A stretch of 64,000 nucleotides of DNA from Altibacter sp. HG106. GTDB lineage: Bacteria; Bacteroidota; Bacteroidia; Flavobacteriales; Flavobacteriaceae. Each line of letters starts with the position of its first letter. Position 1 is the stretch's first letter. The DNA lies in NCBI RefSeq assembly GCF_028561755.1, contig NZ_JAQQTD010000004.1, forward strand, positions 62,001 to 126,000, read 5' to 3'. The notes beneath the pieces are model-generated. The model had not been told where the DNA came from. It made no database searches and saw nothing but the letters and a program-made list of their open reading frames with translations. A program made the translations under genes and the position numbers. Positions 34,453-44,744 of this stretch are shown here, piece after piece.

Positions 34453-34473
34453 CGGTTTCCATAACAACGATTC

Positions 34474-35592
34474 ATGAAAAATAAAGTAGCACTTATTACC
34501 GGCGTGACAGGACAAGACGGAGCGTATTTGAGCGAGTTTCTGTTGAAGAAAGGCTATGTTGTCCACGGTATCAAACGTCGCTCGTCTCTGTTCAATACCG
34601 ATAGAATCGACCACCTCTATCAGGATCCTCACGAGGAAAACGCGAAATTTTTTCTTCACTACGGAGATCTTACAGATAGCACCAATTTACTGCGAATCAT
34701 TCAGGAAGTGCAACCCGATGAGATCTACAATCTGGGCGCTATGAGCCATGTTCAGGTGTCGTTTGAAATGCCCGAATACACCGCCAATACAGATGGTTTA
34801 GGGGCGTTACGCTTACTGGAAGCGATCCGCGCCTTGGGAATGGAAAAAAAGGTGCGCATCTATCAGGCGTCCACCTCAGAACTGTATGGAAAAGTACAAG
34901 AAGTACCGCAAACGGAAGAGACGCCGTTCTATCCTCGCAGTCCGTATGCCGTAGCTAAATTATACGCCTATTGGGCCACGGTAAATTATCGGGAAGCGTA
35001 CAACATGTTTGCCTGCAATGGAATTCTGTTCAATCACGAATCTCCAATACGAGGTGAAACCTTTGTAACCAGAAAAATTACGAGGGCTGCCGCGCGAATT
35101 GCGCTCGGCTTGCAAGAAAAAATGTATTTGGGAAATCTTGACGCGAAGCGTGACTGGGGCCATGCCAAAGACTACGTAAAAATGATGTGGATGATCCTAC
35201 AGGCCGAGGAAGCCGAAGATTGGGTGATCGCCACAGGAGAAACCACGCCCGTTCGTGATTTCGTAAAAATGGCCTTTGAACAGGTGGGCGTTACGCTGAA
35301 ATTTGAAGGCACGGGCATCGAAGAAAAAGGAATAGTGGTTTCAGCAACCAATCCTGAATATCCGGTGAAAGAAGGCCAAGTTGTAATCGCAGTCGATGAG
35401 AAATATTTCCGCCCTACCGAAGTAGACTTGCTCATTGGCGATGCCTCCAAGGCACACCGAAAGCTCGGCTGGAAGCCCGAACACAGCCTTAGCGACCTGG
35501 TGTCTGATATGATGGAAAGTGATCTCAAACTGATGAAAAAAGACAGTTATTTGCAACAGGGTGGCTACAACACCCTTAATTACTACGAATAA
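34474..35592 (+). CDS. gmd: GDP-mannose 4,6-dehydratase
   Basis: First step from GDP-mannose to GDP-L-fucose, extended SDR of 372 aa. Visible are [55 protein letters not shown] (YxxxK) and the Gmd signature [17 protein letters not shown]. The tail is normal. It lies 5 nt before fcl, so the pair is co-translated. Confidence 0.97.
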   Translation: MKNKVALITGVTGQDGAYLSEFLLKKGYVVHGIKRRSSLFNTDRIDHLYQDPHEENAKFFLHYGDLTDSTNLLRIIQEVQPDEIYNLGAMSHVQVSFEMPEYTANTDGLGALRLLEAIRALGMEKKVRIYQASTSELYGKVQEVPQTEETPFYPRSPYAVAKLYAYWATVNYREAYNMFACNGILFNHESPIRGETFVTRKITRAAARIALGLQEKMYLGNLDAKRDWGHAKDYVKMMWMILQAEEAEDWVIATGETTPVRDFVKMAFEQVGVTLKFEGTGIEEKGIVVSATNPEYPVKEGQVVIAVDEKYFRPTEVDLLIGDASKAHRKLGWKPEHSLSDLVSDMMESDLKLMKKDSYLQQGGYNTLNYYE

Positions 35593-35597
35593 ACGGC

Positions 35598-36653
35598 ATG
35601 AAGAAAGACGCAAAGATTTACATTGCGGGACATCGGGGACTGGTAGGAAGCGCGATTCAGAAAACGTTGGAAGCCCAGGGGTATTCTAAGCTCTTGACCC
35701 GTACTCATGCCGAACTTGATCTTACGGATAGCAGTGCGGTTGCCTCCTTTTTTGCTTCGGAAAAACCAGAATACGTGTTTTTAGCGGCTGCCAAAGTAGG
35801 CGGAATTGTTGCTAACAACACCTACCGGGCAGATTTCATTTATGAAAACCTGATGATTCAGAATAATGTGATTCATCAAAGCTATGTCCACGGGGTAACG
35901 AAGCTTTTGTTCTTGGGAAGCACGTGTATTTACCCGAAGGAAGCACCGCAACCCATGCCGGAAGATGCGCTGCTTACGGGCCCCTTGGAATATACTAACG
36001 AGCCTTATGCGATCGCTAAGATTGCCGGGATAAAGATGTGTGAGAGCTACAACCTTCAGTACGGGACTAATTTTCTTTCGGTCATGCCTACAAACCTTTA
36101 CGGATATAATGATAATTTCGATCTGGAGAAATCGCATGTACTACCTGCGTTGATCCGTAAAATGCACCTTGCTAAACTCCTTTCAGAAGGTGACCATGAG
36201 GCGATTAAAGCCAATTTAGGGGTGGCTTCGGAAGCAGAAGTGAATACCGTGTTGGAACGTTTTGGTGTGAGCGACAGCTCCGTTGAAATTTGGGGAACAG
36301 GACGGCCGCGCCGTGAGTTTTTATGGAGTCAGGATATGGCCGATGCCTGCGTGTTCTTAATGCAGCATCGCGACTTTAGCGATGTAACGTCATCCGATTC
36401 CGAAGAAGTTCGGAATACCCACATCAATATTGGAACAGGCGTCGATATTTCCATTGAAGAACTCGCCCTTCAAATCAAAAAAACCGTTGGCTTTAAAGGC
36501 GACCTTGTTTTTAATGCCGAAAAGCCCGATGGCACCTTCAAAAAGCTTACAGACGTTAGCAAACTCAATGCGTTGGGTTGGAAACATACGGTTTCCCTGG
36601 ATGAAGGAATAGAGAAACTATACCATTGGTATCTTCAAAATAACAGTTTATGA
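35598..36653 (+). CDS. fcl: GDP-L-fucose synthase
   Basis: Epimerase/reductase completing GDP-L-fucose, 351 aa. Motifs: [57 protein letters not shown] (YxxxK) and [11 protein letters not shown]. It is slightly longer than E. coli Fcl (about 320 aa) due to an insertion near residues 195-225. Its stop overlaps the next start in ATGA. Confidence 0.96.
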   Translation: MKKDAKIYIAGHRGLVGSAIQKTLEAQGYSKLLTRTHAELDLTDSSAVASFFASEKPEYVFLAAAKVGGIVANNTYRADFIYENLMIQNNVIHQSYVHGVTKLLFLGSTCIYPKEAPQPMPEDALLTGPLEYTNEPYAIAKIAGIKMCESYNLQYGTNFLSVMPTNLYGYNDNFDLEKSHVLPALIRKMHLAKLLSEGDHEAIKANLGVASEAEVNTVLERFGVSDSSVEIWGTGRPRREFLWSQDMADACVFLMQHRDFSDVTSSDSEEVRNTHINIGTGVDISIEELALQIKKTVGFKGDLVFNAEKPDGTFKKLTDVSKLNALGWKHTVSLDEGIEKLYHWYLQNNSL

Positions 36654-37270
36654 TCAAAAAGCACTGGAGCCCAAAATACGTGTACAACCGACTTCAAAAC
36701 TATCTTTTTGAAAAGAAGCATCCAGAGCTGCCTTGGGTAAACCCTACTGCGATCACCTTATTAGATAGTTTGTTAAGTCCAACCGATGTTGGCGTTGAAA
36801 TGGGCTCAGGCCGTAGCACCGTTTGGTACGCCCAACGCTGTGCTCAATTAACCAGTATTGAAGATCATAAAGAATGGTTCGATCGTATCCAGGGGCAGCT
36901 AAAAGCCAAGAAATGTGAGAATGTTACCTATTTATTTAAAACAGCTGAAGGCCGTTCGCCTGAGGCTACGCCCTACGTCCAGTTTGTGAACGAATTACCT
37001 GACGCCTCTATCGACTTTATCATTGTTGACGGAAAACACCGGGACGCTATCGCGAATACGGCTATAGACAAGCTAAAAATGGGAGGGATACTCCTATTAG
37101 ACGACTCCCACAGATATTTACCGTACAGCACTACCTCGCCCCACGCTCTGGGTCCGAACCCCGATAACATGGAGCCTTCTTGGTCACATTTCTATGAAAC
37201 TGTAAAGAACTGGCGCTCCATATGGACCACCAATGGGGTGACCGACACGACTTTCTTTATCAAAAAGTAA
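36650..37270 (+). CDS. Methyltransferase-like protein of the polysaccharide locus
   Basis: A 206-aa soluble protein with a Rossmann-type SAM-binding pattern: [17 protein letters not shown] near residues 45-61, [28 protein letters not shown] and [12 protein letters not shown]. It fits class I methyltransferases of the Methyltransf_24 type. The substrate is probably the sugar or a precursor, by context. It is translationally coupled to fcl. Confidence 0.75.
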   Translation: MIKKHWSPKYVYNRLQNYLFEKKHPELPWVNPTAITLLDSLLSPTDVGVEMGSGRSTVWYAQRCAQLTSIEDHKEWFDRIQGQLKAKKCENVTYLFKTAEGRSPEATPYVQFVNELPDASIDFIIVDGKHRDAIANTAIDKLKMGGILLLDDSHRYLPYSTTSPHALGPNPDNMEPSWSHFYETVKNWRSIWTTNGVTDTTFFIKK

Positions 37271-37274
37271 CGCC

Positions 37275-38525
37275 ATGTTCAAAGCCGTATGGAAAAGTAA
37301 AAGCGGGCGCACCATCATAGAAAACTATACGGCCCTGCTCTTCATTCAGGGAGCCAATTTTTTATTGCCTTTAATCAGCTTGCCTTACTTAGTGAGAACA
37401 CTAGGCCCCGAAAAATACGGATTGGTCATGATCGCTCAAGCGGTTGGGGTCTTTCTTACCGTGATCGTCGATTTTGGTTTCAATATTAGCGCTACCCGAG
37501 AGGTGTCGTTGTTACGAGAAGACAAGAAGAAACTTTCTCAGTTCTTTTGGAATGTGTTTTTGGTAAAAGGGGCGCTACTGGTAGTCGCCTTTGGGATCGT
37601 TGCTCTTTTGGTAAGTGCCGTTCCCAGATTTCAGGCAGATCCCTGGGTGTATCTATTAAGCTTTATCATGGTTATAGGTCATGCGATATTTCCTACCTGG
37701 TTCTTTCAGGGAATTGAGAAAATGCGGGTTATTACCATAATCAATGTGCTGGCAAAAGGTATTTTCACGGCCTCCATTTTTTTGGTGGTATTAAATCCTC
37801 AAGATTATCTTTGGGTACCTATTTGCTACGGCGGTGGTTTTGTGCTGGCCGGGGTCATCGGACTCCTCTATAGCTTGAAGTACATTCACTGGGTTCGCCC
37901 AAAAGTACGGGCCTCAAAGGCATTGGTGGTAGAATCGTCCAGCCTGTTCGTGTCTAATTTCTCCACGAGTTTGTACGCCTCAAGCAATACTTTTATTCTG
38001 GGTATGATTGGCGGAGAGGCCATTGCCGGAGTGTATGCGAGTATGGAAAAATTGATCTTGGCGATTAAAAATGTGTACGTTCCCTTGTATCAGGCGATTT
38101 TCCCATGGTTGGCGAAGAAAAAATTGGCTGAGGTTCGAGCGTTTGTACGAAAACTGAGAGTGCCTGTACTGTTGTCAAGTCTATTTCTCGCTGGACTCAT
38201 CTACTGGTTGGCTTCCGATCTTCTCCATTTTGTATACGATGATACCTTCATTGAAAGTTATAGCGGCGTGCTACAATTACTAGGGCTTATTGCGGTTTTC
38301 TCCTCACTTAATATGTTGTTTTTAGGCCTGTACTTTCCGGCGATCAAGAACTATAAACAACGTATGTTTATCATGATGTTGGCCGGAGGAGTTAATCTTG
38401 TGTTGGCGATTATTGGCGGATTGTACTTCGGAATTTATGGAGTCGCCACCTCAGCCGTGGTGACTGAAGCGGTGATGCTTGTGGTGGCCTACCTGCGGTT
38501 CAGAAAAGACAAAAAAGCGGTATGA
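37275..38525 (+). CDS. Oligosaccharide flippase (Wzx-like)
   Basis: Inner-membrane flippase of the MATE/MVF-type polysaccharide exporter family, 416 aa with about 12 TM helices. The N-terminal LLFIQGANFLLPLISLPYLVRTLGPEKYGL is the typical opening of Wzx (key part: LPYLVRTLGPEKYG). It moves undecaprenyl-linked repeat units to the periplasm. It overlaps the next gene in ATGA. Confidence 0.93.
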   Translation: MFKAVWKSKSGRTIIENYTALLFIQGANFLLPLISLPYLVRTLGPEKYGLVMIAQAVGVFLTVIVDFGFNISATREVSLLREDKKKLSQFFWNVFLVKGALLVVAFGIVALLVSAVPRFQADPWVYLLSFIMVIGHAIFPTWFFQGIEKMRVITIINVLAKGIFTASIFLVVLNPQDYLWVPICYGGGFVLAGVIGLLYSLKYIHWVRPKVRASKALVVESSSLFVSNFSTSLYASSNTFILGMIGGEAIAGVYASMEKLILAIKNVYVPLYQAIFPWLAKKKLAEVRAFVRKLRVPVLLSSLFLAGLIYWLASDLLHFVYDDTFIESYSGVLQLLGLIAVFSSLNMLFLGLYFPAIKNYKQRMFIMMLAGGVNLVLAIIGGLYFGIYGVATSAVVTEAVMLVVAYLRFRKDKKAV

Positions 38526-39607
38526 AAGAGCGATTAGTGATCATACAAACAACCACACCGCACTATCGAAGTGCCTTCTTCCAACAACTGCAAAAAGTAC
38601 TGGGAGATCGCTTTACGCTCTATGCTGGGGACCGCTATTTTGAGTCGTCTATTACCTCCGATTTTGAGTCGATTAACGCAAAGCGCTTGAAGAACTATTT
38701 CCTTCTGAAGAAGAAACTGTTATTTCAAACAGGGCATTGGCATCTGCTATTTTCGAAGGCCGTACTCGTCTTAGAATTAAACCCCAGGATTGTTTCCAAC
38801 TGGATGTTTGCGGTAATTCGTGCGGTATTCCGAAGAAAAACAGTCTTTTGGGGGCATGCCTGGCCAAGAGCCGGAAAAGAAGCCGGGACCGATACCCTGC
38901 GTCATGCTATGCGAAAAATGGCCTCTGCCATCATTGTATATACACACAAGCAACGCCAAGAGTTACAAGAAAAGATGCCTAACAAACAAGTTTTTGCGGC
39001 GCCTAACGCCTTGTATCGAAAAGATCAAATGGAAGCGCAAGCAACGAGTACACACCCACGACATCTAATCTATGTGGGCCGACTTACCTCAGAGAAAAAA
39101 CCGTTTTTTATGGTGAAAGCCTTTGCCAAAGCGGCTGAGACGCTGCCGGATGATGTGCAGCTCTGGGTGGTGGGCGCCGGAGAGCAAAGCGAACAAATTG
39201 AAAACTGGTGTCATGCCCACCCCATGCGCGATCGTATTCGGTTGTTTGGAGAAATATCTAACTATGAAGAACTTAGAACGTTGTATACACAGTCACTTTT
39301 TAGTATTTCACCGGGCTATGTGGGTCTTTCGATTACACAGAGTTTAGGGTTTGGGGTGCCGATGCTGGTTTCAAGAGAGGAGAATCATTCTCCTGAAATA
39401 GAAGCGCTTCAGGAAGGCGAAAACGCGGTGTTTTTTGACACCGATAGTGAAATGGATTTTACAGAACAACTGCAACGTATTTATCGGCAGCAGGACGAAT
39501 GGATCGCAAAGCGAAAGGAGATTTCAAAGCGGTGTGCCAACGCCTATTCTGTTGAAGAAATGGCTGCCCCGTTTATTTCATTAATTGAACCCGCCGATGA
39601 AAGCTAA
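38522..39607 (+). CDS. Glycosyltransferase family 4-type
   Basis: A 361-aa GT-B glycosyltransferase. The C-terminal donor domain carries LIYVGRLTSEKKPFFMVKAFA near residues 179-199, LWVVGAGEQSE, IRLFGEISNYEELRTLYTQS and the E-x7-E-like stretch SPGYVGLSITQSLGFGVPML. The N-terminal acceptor domain is variable. Sugar and linkage cannot be read. It overlaps the flippase and the polymerase genes. Confidence 0.88.
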   Translation: MKERLVIIQTTTPHYRSAFFQQLQKVLGDRFTLYAGDRYFESSITSDFESINAKRLKNYFLLKKKLLFQTGHWHLLFSKAVLVLELNPRIVSNWMFAVIRAVFRRKTVFWGHAWPRAGKEAGTDTLRHAMRKMASAIIVYTHKQRQELQEKMPNKQVFAAPNALYRKDQMEAQATSTHPRHLIYVGRLTSEKKPFFMVKAFAKAAETLPDDVQLWVVGAGEQSEQIENWCHAHPMRDRIRLFGEISNYEELRTLYTQSLFSISPGYVGLSITQSLGFGVPMLVSREENHSPEIEALQEGENAVFFDTDSEMDFTEQLQRIYRQQDEWIAKRKEISKRCANAYSVEEMAAPFISLIEPADES

Positions 39608-41027
39608 AGCGTTATTTCTAGTGATATACCTCGGGATAAGCCTGATGCTCTTCTCGTTGTTTGATGCGAACATTGGGGTATGGTTCTCTTTTCTAGGCAG
39701 TCAGTTGCTACTCACCATTATTCTGTGCCTTCATTTATTTGTAGATAAAGAGTTCTCCCCCTTCTTGTCGGCCTACATCGTATTCTTCTTCCTCTTTTTT
39801 ACGGTGGCGCCAATCGTACAGATCAATTCATTGGAACCCAACGCGAAATTCATGACGAATTTCCCCTACCGGCCCGACTTGGTGATCTACACCAACATTA
39901 TGACCTGCTTGTTTCATACGGTATTCATCGTTAGCTATTTTTTCTTTAAAAAAGTTCCTTCGTTGCGAAAAATTCCGAAGATATCAGAGCGTCTTAAAGG
40001 CGTTCTTCCCGTGTGGATCTTGATATTGTTTGGGATCTCCTTGGGTGTTTTTGTCATTAGTATTGGCTTTGTATTGAATGAAATCAGCCGTCCCTCATGG
40101 ATGGCCTCTCCGTATTCTACCGCGCTGCTGTTGATTTATAAAAAAGTATTATTTCTCTTACCCTTTGCCGGGGTGTTGCTGTGCGTTCAGTACCTGGTAA
40201 AAGACAAGAAAAAAGCCTTAAATTTTGTGGTGGCTATTGCCCTGATGCTAGGTTTTCTAGTGTTATTACTTTGGTTCAAAAACCCGTTGACCGAAAAGCG
40301 GAACGCGCTAGGCCCCATCTACATCTCTCTGATTTTTTTATTTCTTCCGAAACTATTGAATACCAATTTCAAGACCCTCTTCTTCCTGTTCTTTACCATG
40401 GTGATTCTGTTTCCCCTGTCGGCCATCTTTACGCATAGCGATGCCACCTTTGAGGAGATCTATAAAGATCCGATGATCTTTTTTGAACAAATGAAGGGAG
40501 GGGGCATTACCTCGGCGTTCAACACGCTTAATTACGATGCTTTTGCCAACTTTATGACGACCATCGACTATGTGCAACAAGAAGGACTTACCTGGGGGCA
40601 CCAATTGCTGAGCGGTCTCTTTTTCTTTGTGCCCAGAGGTATTTGGGAGAGCAAGCCCGATACCACAGGAATTTTTATTGGAGACTATTTAATTTCAGAT
40701 TATCGCTTCGGGTACAATAACCTCTCGAATCCTTTCCCCAGTGAAGGCTATATTAACTTTGGAATAGTGGGCGTCATCCTTATGGCGATCCTGTTGGCGT
40801 TGGTAATTGTGAAGTTACTGTCCTGGCTCAAGAGCACCGATTACATCAAAAAAATCATGGCATTCTATTTTGCCATTCACCTTATCTTTTTACTTCGAGG
40901 CGATTTTGCCAATGCGTACTCGTACTATATTGGTATCTTGGCAGGAGTTTGGGTACTTCCGAAATTGATCGGTAAAACCTTGGAGTGGTTTAGTAGTAAA
41001 AGCAGTCATGGAAAAAAACCTGAGTAA
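39597..41027 (+). CDS. Wzy-like polysaccharide polymerase
   Basis: A 476-aa inner-membrane protein with about 12 hydrophobic helices and a large periplasmic loop around residues 290-375 (with HQLLSGLFFFVPRGIWESKPD), as in O-antigen polymerases. It likely joins repeat units at the periplasmic face. The start is the ATG overlapping the glycosyltransferase stop by 11 nt; an upstream in-frame TTG lies farther inside that gene. It overlaps the next gene by 20 nt. Confidence 0.82.
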   Translation: MKAKALFLVIYLGISLMLFSLFDANIGVWFSFLGSQLLLTIILCLHLFVDKEFSPFLSAYIVFFFLFFTVAPIVQINSLEPNAKFMTNFPYRPDLVIYTNIMTCLFHTVFIVSYFFFKKVPSLRKIPKISERLKGVLPVWILILFGISLGVFVISIGFVLNEISRPSWMASPYSTALLLIYKKVLFLLPFAGVLLCVQYLVKDKKKALNFVVAIALMLGFLVLLLWFKNPLTEKRNALGPIYISLIFLFLPKLLNTNFKTLFFLFFTMVILFPLSAIFTHSDATFEEIYKDPMIFFEQMKGGGITSAFNTLNYDAFANFMTTIDYVQQEGLTWGHQLLSGLFFFVPRGIWESKPDTTGIFIGDYLISDYRFGYNNLSNPFPSEGYINFGIVGVILMAILLALVIVKLLSWLKSTDYIKKIMAFYFAIHLIFLLRGDFANAYSYYIGILAGVWVLPKLIGKTLEWFSSKSSHGKKPE

Positions 41028-42240
41028 TAATCCTATAAACACCCTGTTTATCATCGCGTTGGGCTTGCTCTTCGCGCTGCCGGTGTTTCCTTCGAACCTC
41101 AAAGCGTTAGTTATCCTATTCTTTGCCGTCGCGACAATCGTAGCCAGCGTGAAACAGGGATGGACGTTTCATAAAAGCTTTTTTTTAACCAACAGCCTGC
41201 CGTATTTAGTAATGATCCCTACCCTTTTGTATGTGGAAAATATGGAGTACGGCTTTGCCAAGCTGCAAACCATGGCCTCCTTAGTAGTGTTCCCCCTGCT
41301 GTTTGCCATGTTTAAGCCAACCACCTTCGCTTTTGTAAAGCCGCATCTAAAAAAGTTGTTGTTGGTCTATATCCTGGCGGTGTTCCTACTTAATGTGGTA
41401 CCATTCTTCTATTTTTACTTATCGAACCCTAATTACGATCTTCAAGGTATTCTAAAACATTTTCCAACGGCGATGGTAGTCGATACGGGCAAATATGAGA
41501 TCCATCCTATTTATCTCTCCATGCATTGCAGTATTGCCAGCATGTTTATTCTGTATGTGTTCTCAAAATTTCAGCAGAAAGGAATAAAAATCCTTTTAGG
41601 TCTCATCGCGGTGGTATTAGTACTTTTCTTGATCCTCTACGCTAAAAAAGGACCGCTACTGGCGCTGATGGCCGTGTCTTTTCTGTATATCGTATTTCAG
41701 CGGAAGCACAAATTATTTCGGCCCTATGTAATCGGACTCATCTTGTTGATCGGACTCTTAGCCGTTATTCCGAAGACCCGCAATAATTTTATTGAGCTGC
41801 TCACCATCGAAACTATTGAAGAAGGTGCGGTAACTTCTACTAATGTACGTTATACCATTTATGAGACTGCTGCTGAAAAGATCAAAGCAGCCTTCTTTAC
41901 CGGCTACGGAATAGGTGATCACAACGATGCCTTGTATGAAGGCTATAAAGACCGCGGCAACGACTATCTCTACAACAAAGAACTCAATGCCCATAATCAG
42001 TATTTTAGTCTGTTGTTGATTGGCGGAATTGTTCTGTTGTTGGCCTTCCTGTATTTCTTAGGGATCAATATGGTGTACGCGATACGCTTCAACAATCAAT
42101 TGCTCATCTTGGTGCTGATCTTCTACGGAATTGTGATGTTCACGGAAAACATCCTTGAGCGCGAAGACGGGGTTATTTACTTTGCCTTGTTTCTGAACTT
42201 TTTTAGCTGGTTCAGCAGAGAAAACGAAAGCGCTCAATAA
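41008..42240 (+). CDS. O-antigen ligase family protein (Wzy_C)
   Basis: A 410-aa membrane protein with about 11 TM helices. The Wzy_C-type periplasmic loop is around residues 270-335 with VRYTIYETAAEKIKAAFFTGYGIGD followed by LNAHNQYFSLLLIGG, where the conserved H-N-Q is a hallmark of WaaL/Wzy_C ligases. It is either the ligase moving the finished chain to its lipid carrier or a second polymerase. Overlapping start with the polymerase. Confidence 0.85.
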   Translation: MEKNLSNNPINTLFIIALGLLFALPVFPSNLKALVILFFAVATIVASVKQGWTFHKSFFLTNSLPYLVMIPTLLYVENMEYGFAKLQTMASLVVFPLLFAMFKPTTFAFVKPHLKKLLLVYILAVFLLNVVPFFYFYLSNPNYDLQGILKHFPTAMVVDTGKYEIHPIYLSMHCSIASMFILYVFSKFQQKGIKILLGLIAVVLVLFLILYAKKGPLLALMAVSFLYIVFQRKHKLFRPYVIGLILLIGLLAVIPKTRNNFIELLTIETIEEGAVTSTNVRYTIYETAAEKIKAAFFTGYGIGDHNDALYEGYKDRGNDYLYNKELNAHNQYFSLLLIGGIVLLLAFLYFLGINMVYAIRFNNQLLILVLIFYGIVMFTENILEREDGVIYFALFLNFFSWFSRENESAQ

Positions 42241-42243
42241 GTC

Positions 42244-43419
42244 ATGCATATTGCTCAAATTCATAACACATACCTTGATCGTGGCGGGGAAGATATCGTG
42301 GTGGCCAATGAAAAGAAATTGTTAGAAGGGGGCGGACACCAGGTATCGCAGTATTTCGTTCATAACAAAGAGATAAACACAACGGGGAAGAAGCTAAAAA
42401 CCGCCTTGAGCCTTCCCTACTCTTTCGAGCAAAAGCGCAAGGTCAAAACTTTTTTGAGACACCATAAGCCGGATATTGCGCATGTGCATAATTTTTTACC
42501 GGTACTCACCGCTGCTGTGTTTGATGCCTGTAAGGAACTCAACATTCCGGTGGTGCTTACGCTACACAACTATCGATTGTTATGTATCAACGGACTCCTA
42601 TACCGTGATCAGCAGTTGTGTGAAAAATGCCTTTCCAAAAAGTTTCCTACTCCGGGCATTCAACACGCGTGCTATCAAGAGTCAAGACTCGCTTCCTTTT
42701 TTCAAGCCACGGCGAACGCGGTTCATAATTATCGAAAAACCTGGCAACACAAGATTGACGCTATCATTTTTCTTACGCAATTTCAACAGTCGGTTTTTGA
42801 GCGCTCTCATCTTTCTTTTCCGAAGGAAAAGTGCTACATCAAACCCAACTTTGCCGAAGATCACGGTTTTTCACTAGATGCTGGGGACTATTATCTTTTT
42901 GTAGGTAGAATCGCGACAGAAAAAGGCATAGAATGTATTATTGAAGCCTTTAAAAAGAACGGAAAGCACCTGGTGGTGGTAGGAACGGGTCCTTTATTGG
43001 AGACCTTAAAGGCCGAAACCCAACAACACACCAACATTGTCTTTAAAGGAGAACAAAACCGCGAGCAAACACAAGCCTGGTTCAAAGGTGCCAAAGCTAC
43101 GGTATTTGCTTCCAGAATGTATGAAGGATTGAGTTTGGTAATTCTAGAATCCTATTCTTTTGGCACCCCTATTCTGGCTCCTGACTTTGGGAATGGTAAA
43201 TACCTTATTGAACACGGAAAAACGGGAAGACATTATAAAAAGGGCAGTGCTGAAAGTCTTGTGAAGCAGATCGAATTGTTTGAGCAGTCAGACCAAGGAT
43301 TGCTGCGCCGGCAGGCACGAAACAAATACGAACAAGAATTTACTCCAACGAAGAACTTGGAGGTACTGGAAGGTGTGTACCAAATGACCACCCAAAATAC
43401 CACTCAGCACACGTCCTAA
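42244..43419 (+). CDS. Glycosyltransferase family 4
   Basis: A 391-aa GT-B enzyme. The N-terminus shows IAQIHNTYLDRGGEDIVVANEKKLL and VHVHNFLP-type sequence (DIAHVHNFLPVLTAAVFD). A CX2C-containing segment (EKCLSKKFPTPGIQHACYQ) is typical of a GT4 subgroup. The donor domain has FVGRIATEKGIECIIEAFK and ASRMYEGLSLVILESYSFGTPIL (E-x7-E). It follows the ligase gene by 3 nt. Confidence 0.92.
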   Translation: MHIAQIHNTYLDRGGEDIVVANEKKLLEGGGHQVSQYFVHNKEINTTGKKLKTALSLPYSFEQKRKVKTFLRHHKPDIAHVHNFLPVLTAAVFDACKELNIPVVLTLHNYRLLCINGLLYRDQQLCEKCLSKKFPTPGIQHACYQESRLASFFQATANAVHNYRKTWQHKIDAIIFLTQFQQSVFERSHLSFPKEKCYIKPNFAEDHGFSLDAGDYYLFVGRIATEKGIECIIEAFKKNGKHLVVVGTGPLLETLKAETQQHTNIVFKGEQNREQTQAWFKGAKATVFASRMYEGLSLVILESYSFGTPILAPDFGNGKYLIEHGKTGRHYKKGSAESLVKQIELFEQSDQGLLRRQARNKYEQEFTPTKNLEVLEGVYQMTTQNTTQHTS

Positions 43420-43438
43420 ATTATTCATTTTTATCCTG

Positions 43439-43446
43439 TACTTTTG
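43439..43446 (+). promoter_or_regulatory. -7 box before the WcaI-like gene
   Basis: TACTTTTG, 10 nt before the next ATG. It marks a likely internal promoter in the polysaccharide locus. No good -33 element. Confidence 0.45.
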
Positions 43447-43456
43447 CGAGCTAACA

Positions 43457-44683
43457 ATGGATGCCTTGCCAAAAACTATCACTTTTATCGGTTTGAATTT
43501 CTTTCCGGAAGACTCGGCTATCGGGCTCTATTCTACTCAATGGGCCGAATATCTTTCGCAAGCAGGGTATGAAGTATCGATTGTCACCGCCTTTCCCTAT
43601 TATCCGCAATGGGAAATCGCCCCTGCCTATCAAGGCAAAAAATCGTTTCTGAAAGAGTCCTACAAAGGGATGACGGTATATCGATACAAACAGTACACGC
43701 CCAAACAGCCCACCTTTCTCAAGCGCGTCTGGCATATAATTGATTTTACTTTCGGAAGTTTTCGCAACTTGCGGAAGATTGATCAATGTGACCTTGTTAT
43801 TTCGATAATACCCTTTACTAGTTCGGCCTTTTTAGGAAACTGGCACCGCCGAAAACACCGCGCCAAGCATTGGGTTCATATTCAGGATTTTGAATTTGAT
43901 GCCGCGTTTCAATCGGGATTGGTTCAGCAAAAAAGCACGAAGAAAAGCCTTCCGCATCGCCTGCTGTCTCAACTCGAGCGAAGCATTTTAGATCGCGCCG
44001 ATCGCGTAAGCACCATCAGCCACACCATGGTGGCCAAACTGAAGCAAAAAACAGCAAGCGACACCTATTTGCTTCCCAATTGGATCGATGCTTCCGCTAT
44101 CGACCCAGAAACTAGCAAGCCGCACCCGTATGCTTCTGAAGAAAAATTCACCCTACTCTATTCCGGAAACATAGGCGACAAGCAAGACTGGGCATTTTTC
44201 GAACAGTTCATTTCTAAGGTGGATTGGTCGAAATATAACATGGTGCTCGTAGGGGACGGTGCCCGCAGAAAAGATGTTGAGGCGATGATAGCGCCCTATT
44301 CTGAAATCACATGGTATCCTCCGGTACCCTATGAAACCTTATCGGACTTGTTGTGTAGTGCCGACGCCCATTTTCTGTTTCAAAAGCCCGAGGTACGCGA
44401 TAGCGTGATGCCGTCGAAAATTCTGGGCATGATGGCCAGCGCAAAACCTTCCGTGATCACAGGCCATCCCGAGTCGGAAGTGAGAACCTCCATGAACGAT
44501 GCCAACGGCGGATTCTACATTTCAGAAAATGACATTACTGCTACGCTTCAAGCCTTTGATACGCTCTACAATGATTCAGAAAAAGCAACCCAAATGGGAG
44601 CGCAGGCCCGGCAGTATGTGATTCAACATTTCTCGAAAGAAGCCATTCTTCAGAAGGCAACCAAGGCCTTATTGGAATTATAG
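43457..44683 (+). CDS. WcaI-like glycosyltransferase
   Basis: A 408-aa GT-B enzyme resembling WcaI of colanic acid synthesis. The N-terminal ITFIGLNFFPEDSAIGLYSTQ and YEVSIVTAFPYYPQWEIAP are the family opening. The donor domain has LLYSGNIGDKQDW near residue 235 and LCSADAHFLFQKPEVRDSVMPSKILGMMASAKP (key part: VMPSKILGMMA). The transferred sugar is unknown. It has its own -7 box upstream. Confidence 0.88.
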   Translation: MDALPKTITFIGLNFFPEDSAIGLYSTQWAEYLSQAGYEVSIVTAFPYYPQWEIAPAYQGKKSFLKESYKGMTVYRYKQYTPKQPTFLKRVWHIIDFTFGSFRNLRKIDQCDLVISIIPFTSSAFLGNWHRRKHRAKHWVHIQDFEFDAAFQSGLVQQKSTKKSLPHRLLSQLERSILDRADRVSTISHTMVAKLKQKTASDTYLLPNWIDASAIDPETSKPHPYASEEKFTLLYSGNIGDKQDWAFFEQFISKVDWSKYNMVLVGDGARRKDVEAMIAPYSEITWYPPVPYETLSDLLCSADAHFLFQKPEVRDSVMPSKILGMMASAKPSVITGHPESEVRTSMNDANGGFYISENDITATLQAFDTLYNDSEKATQMGAQARQYVIQHFSKEAILQKATKALLEL

Positions 44684-44716
44684 CGCGCAAATTCCACCCG
44701 CTTAGAAATACTTCCT

Positions 44717-44724
44717 TATTTTTG
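44717..44724 (+). promoter_or_regulatory. -7 box before ugd
   Basis: TATTTTTG, 20 nt before the ATG of ugd. No good -33 element. Confidence 0.5.
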
Positions 44725-44744
44725 CGGGAGTTAAACCATTTTGC

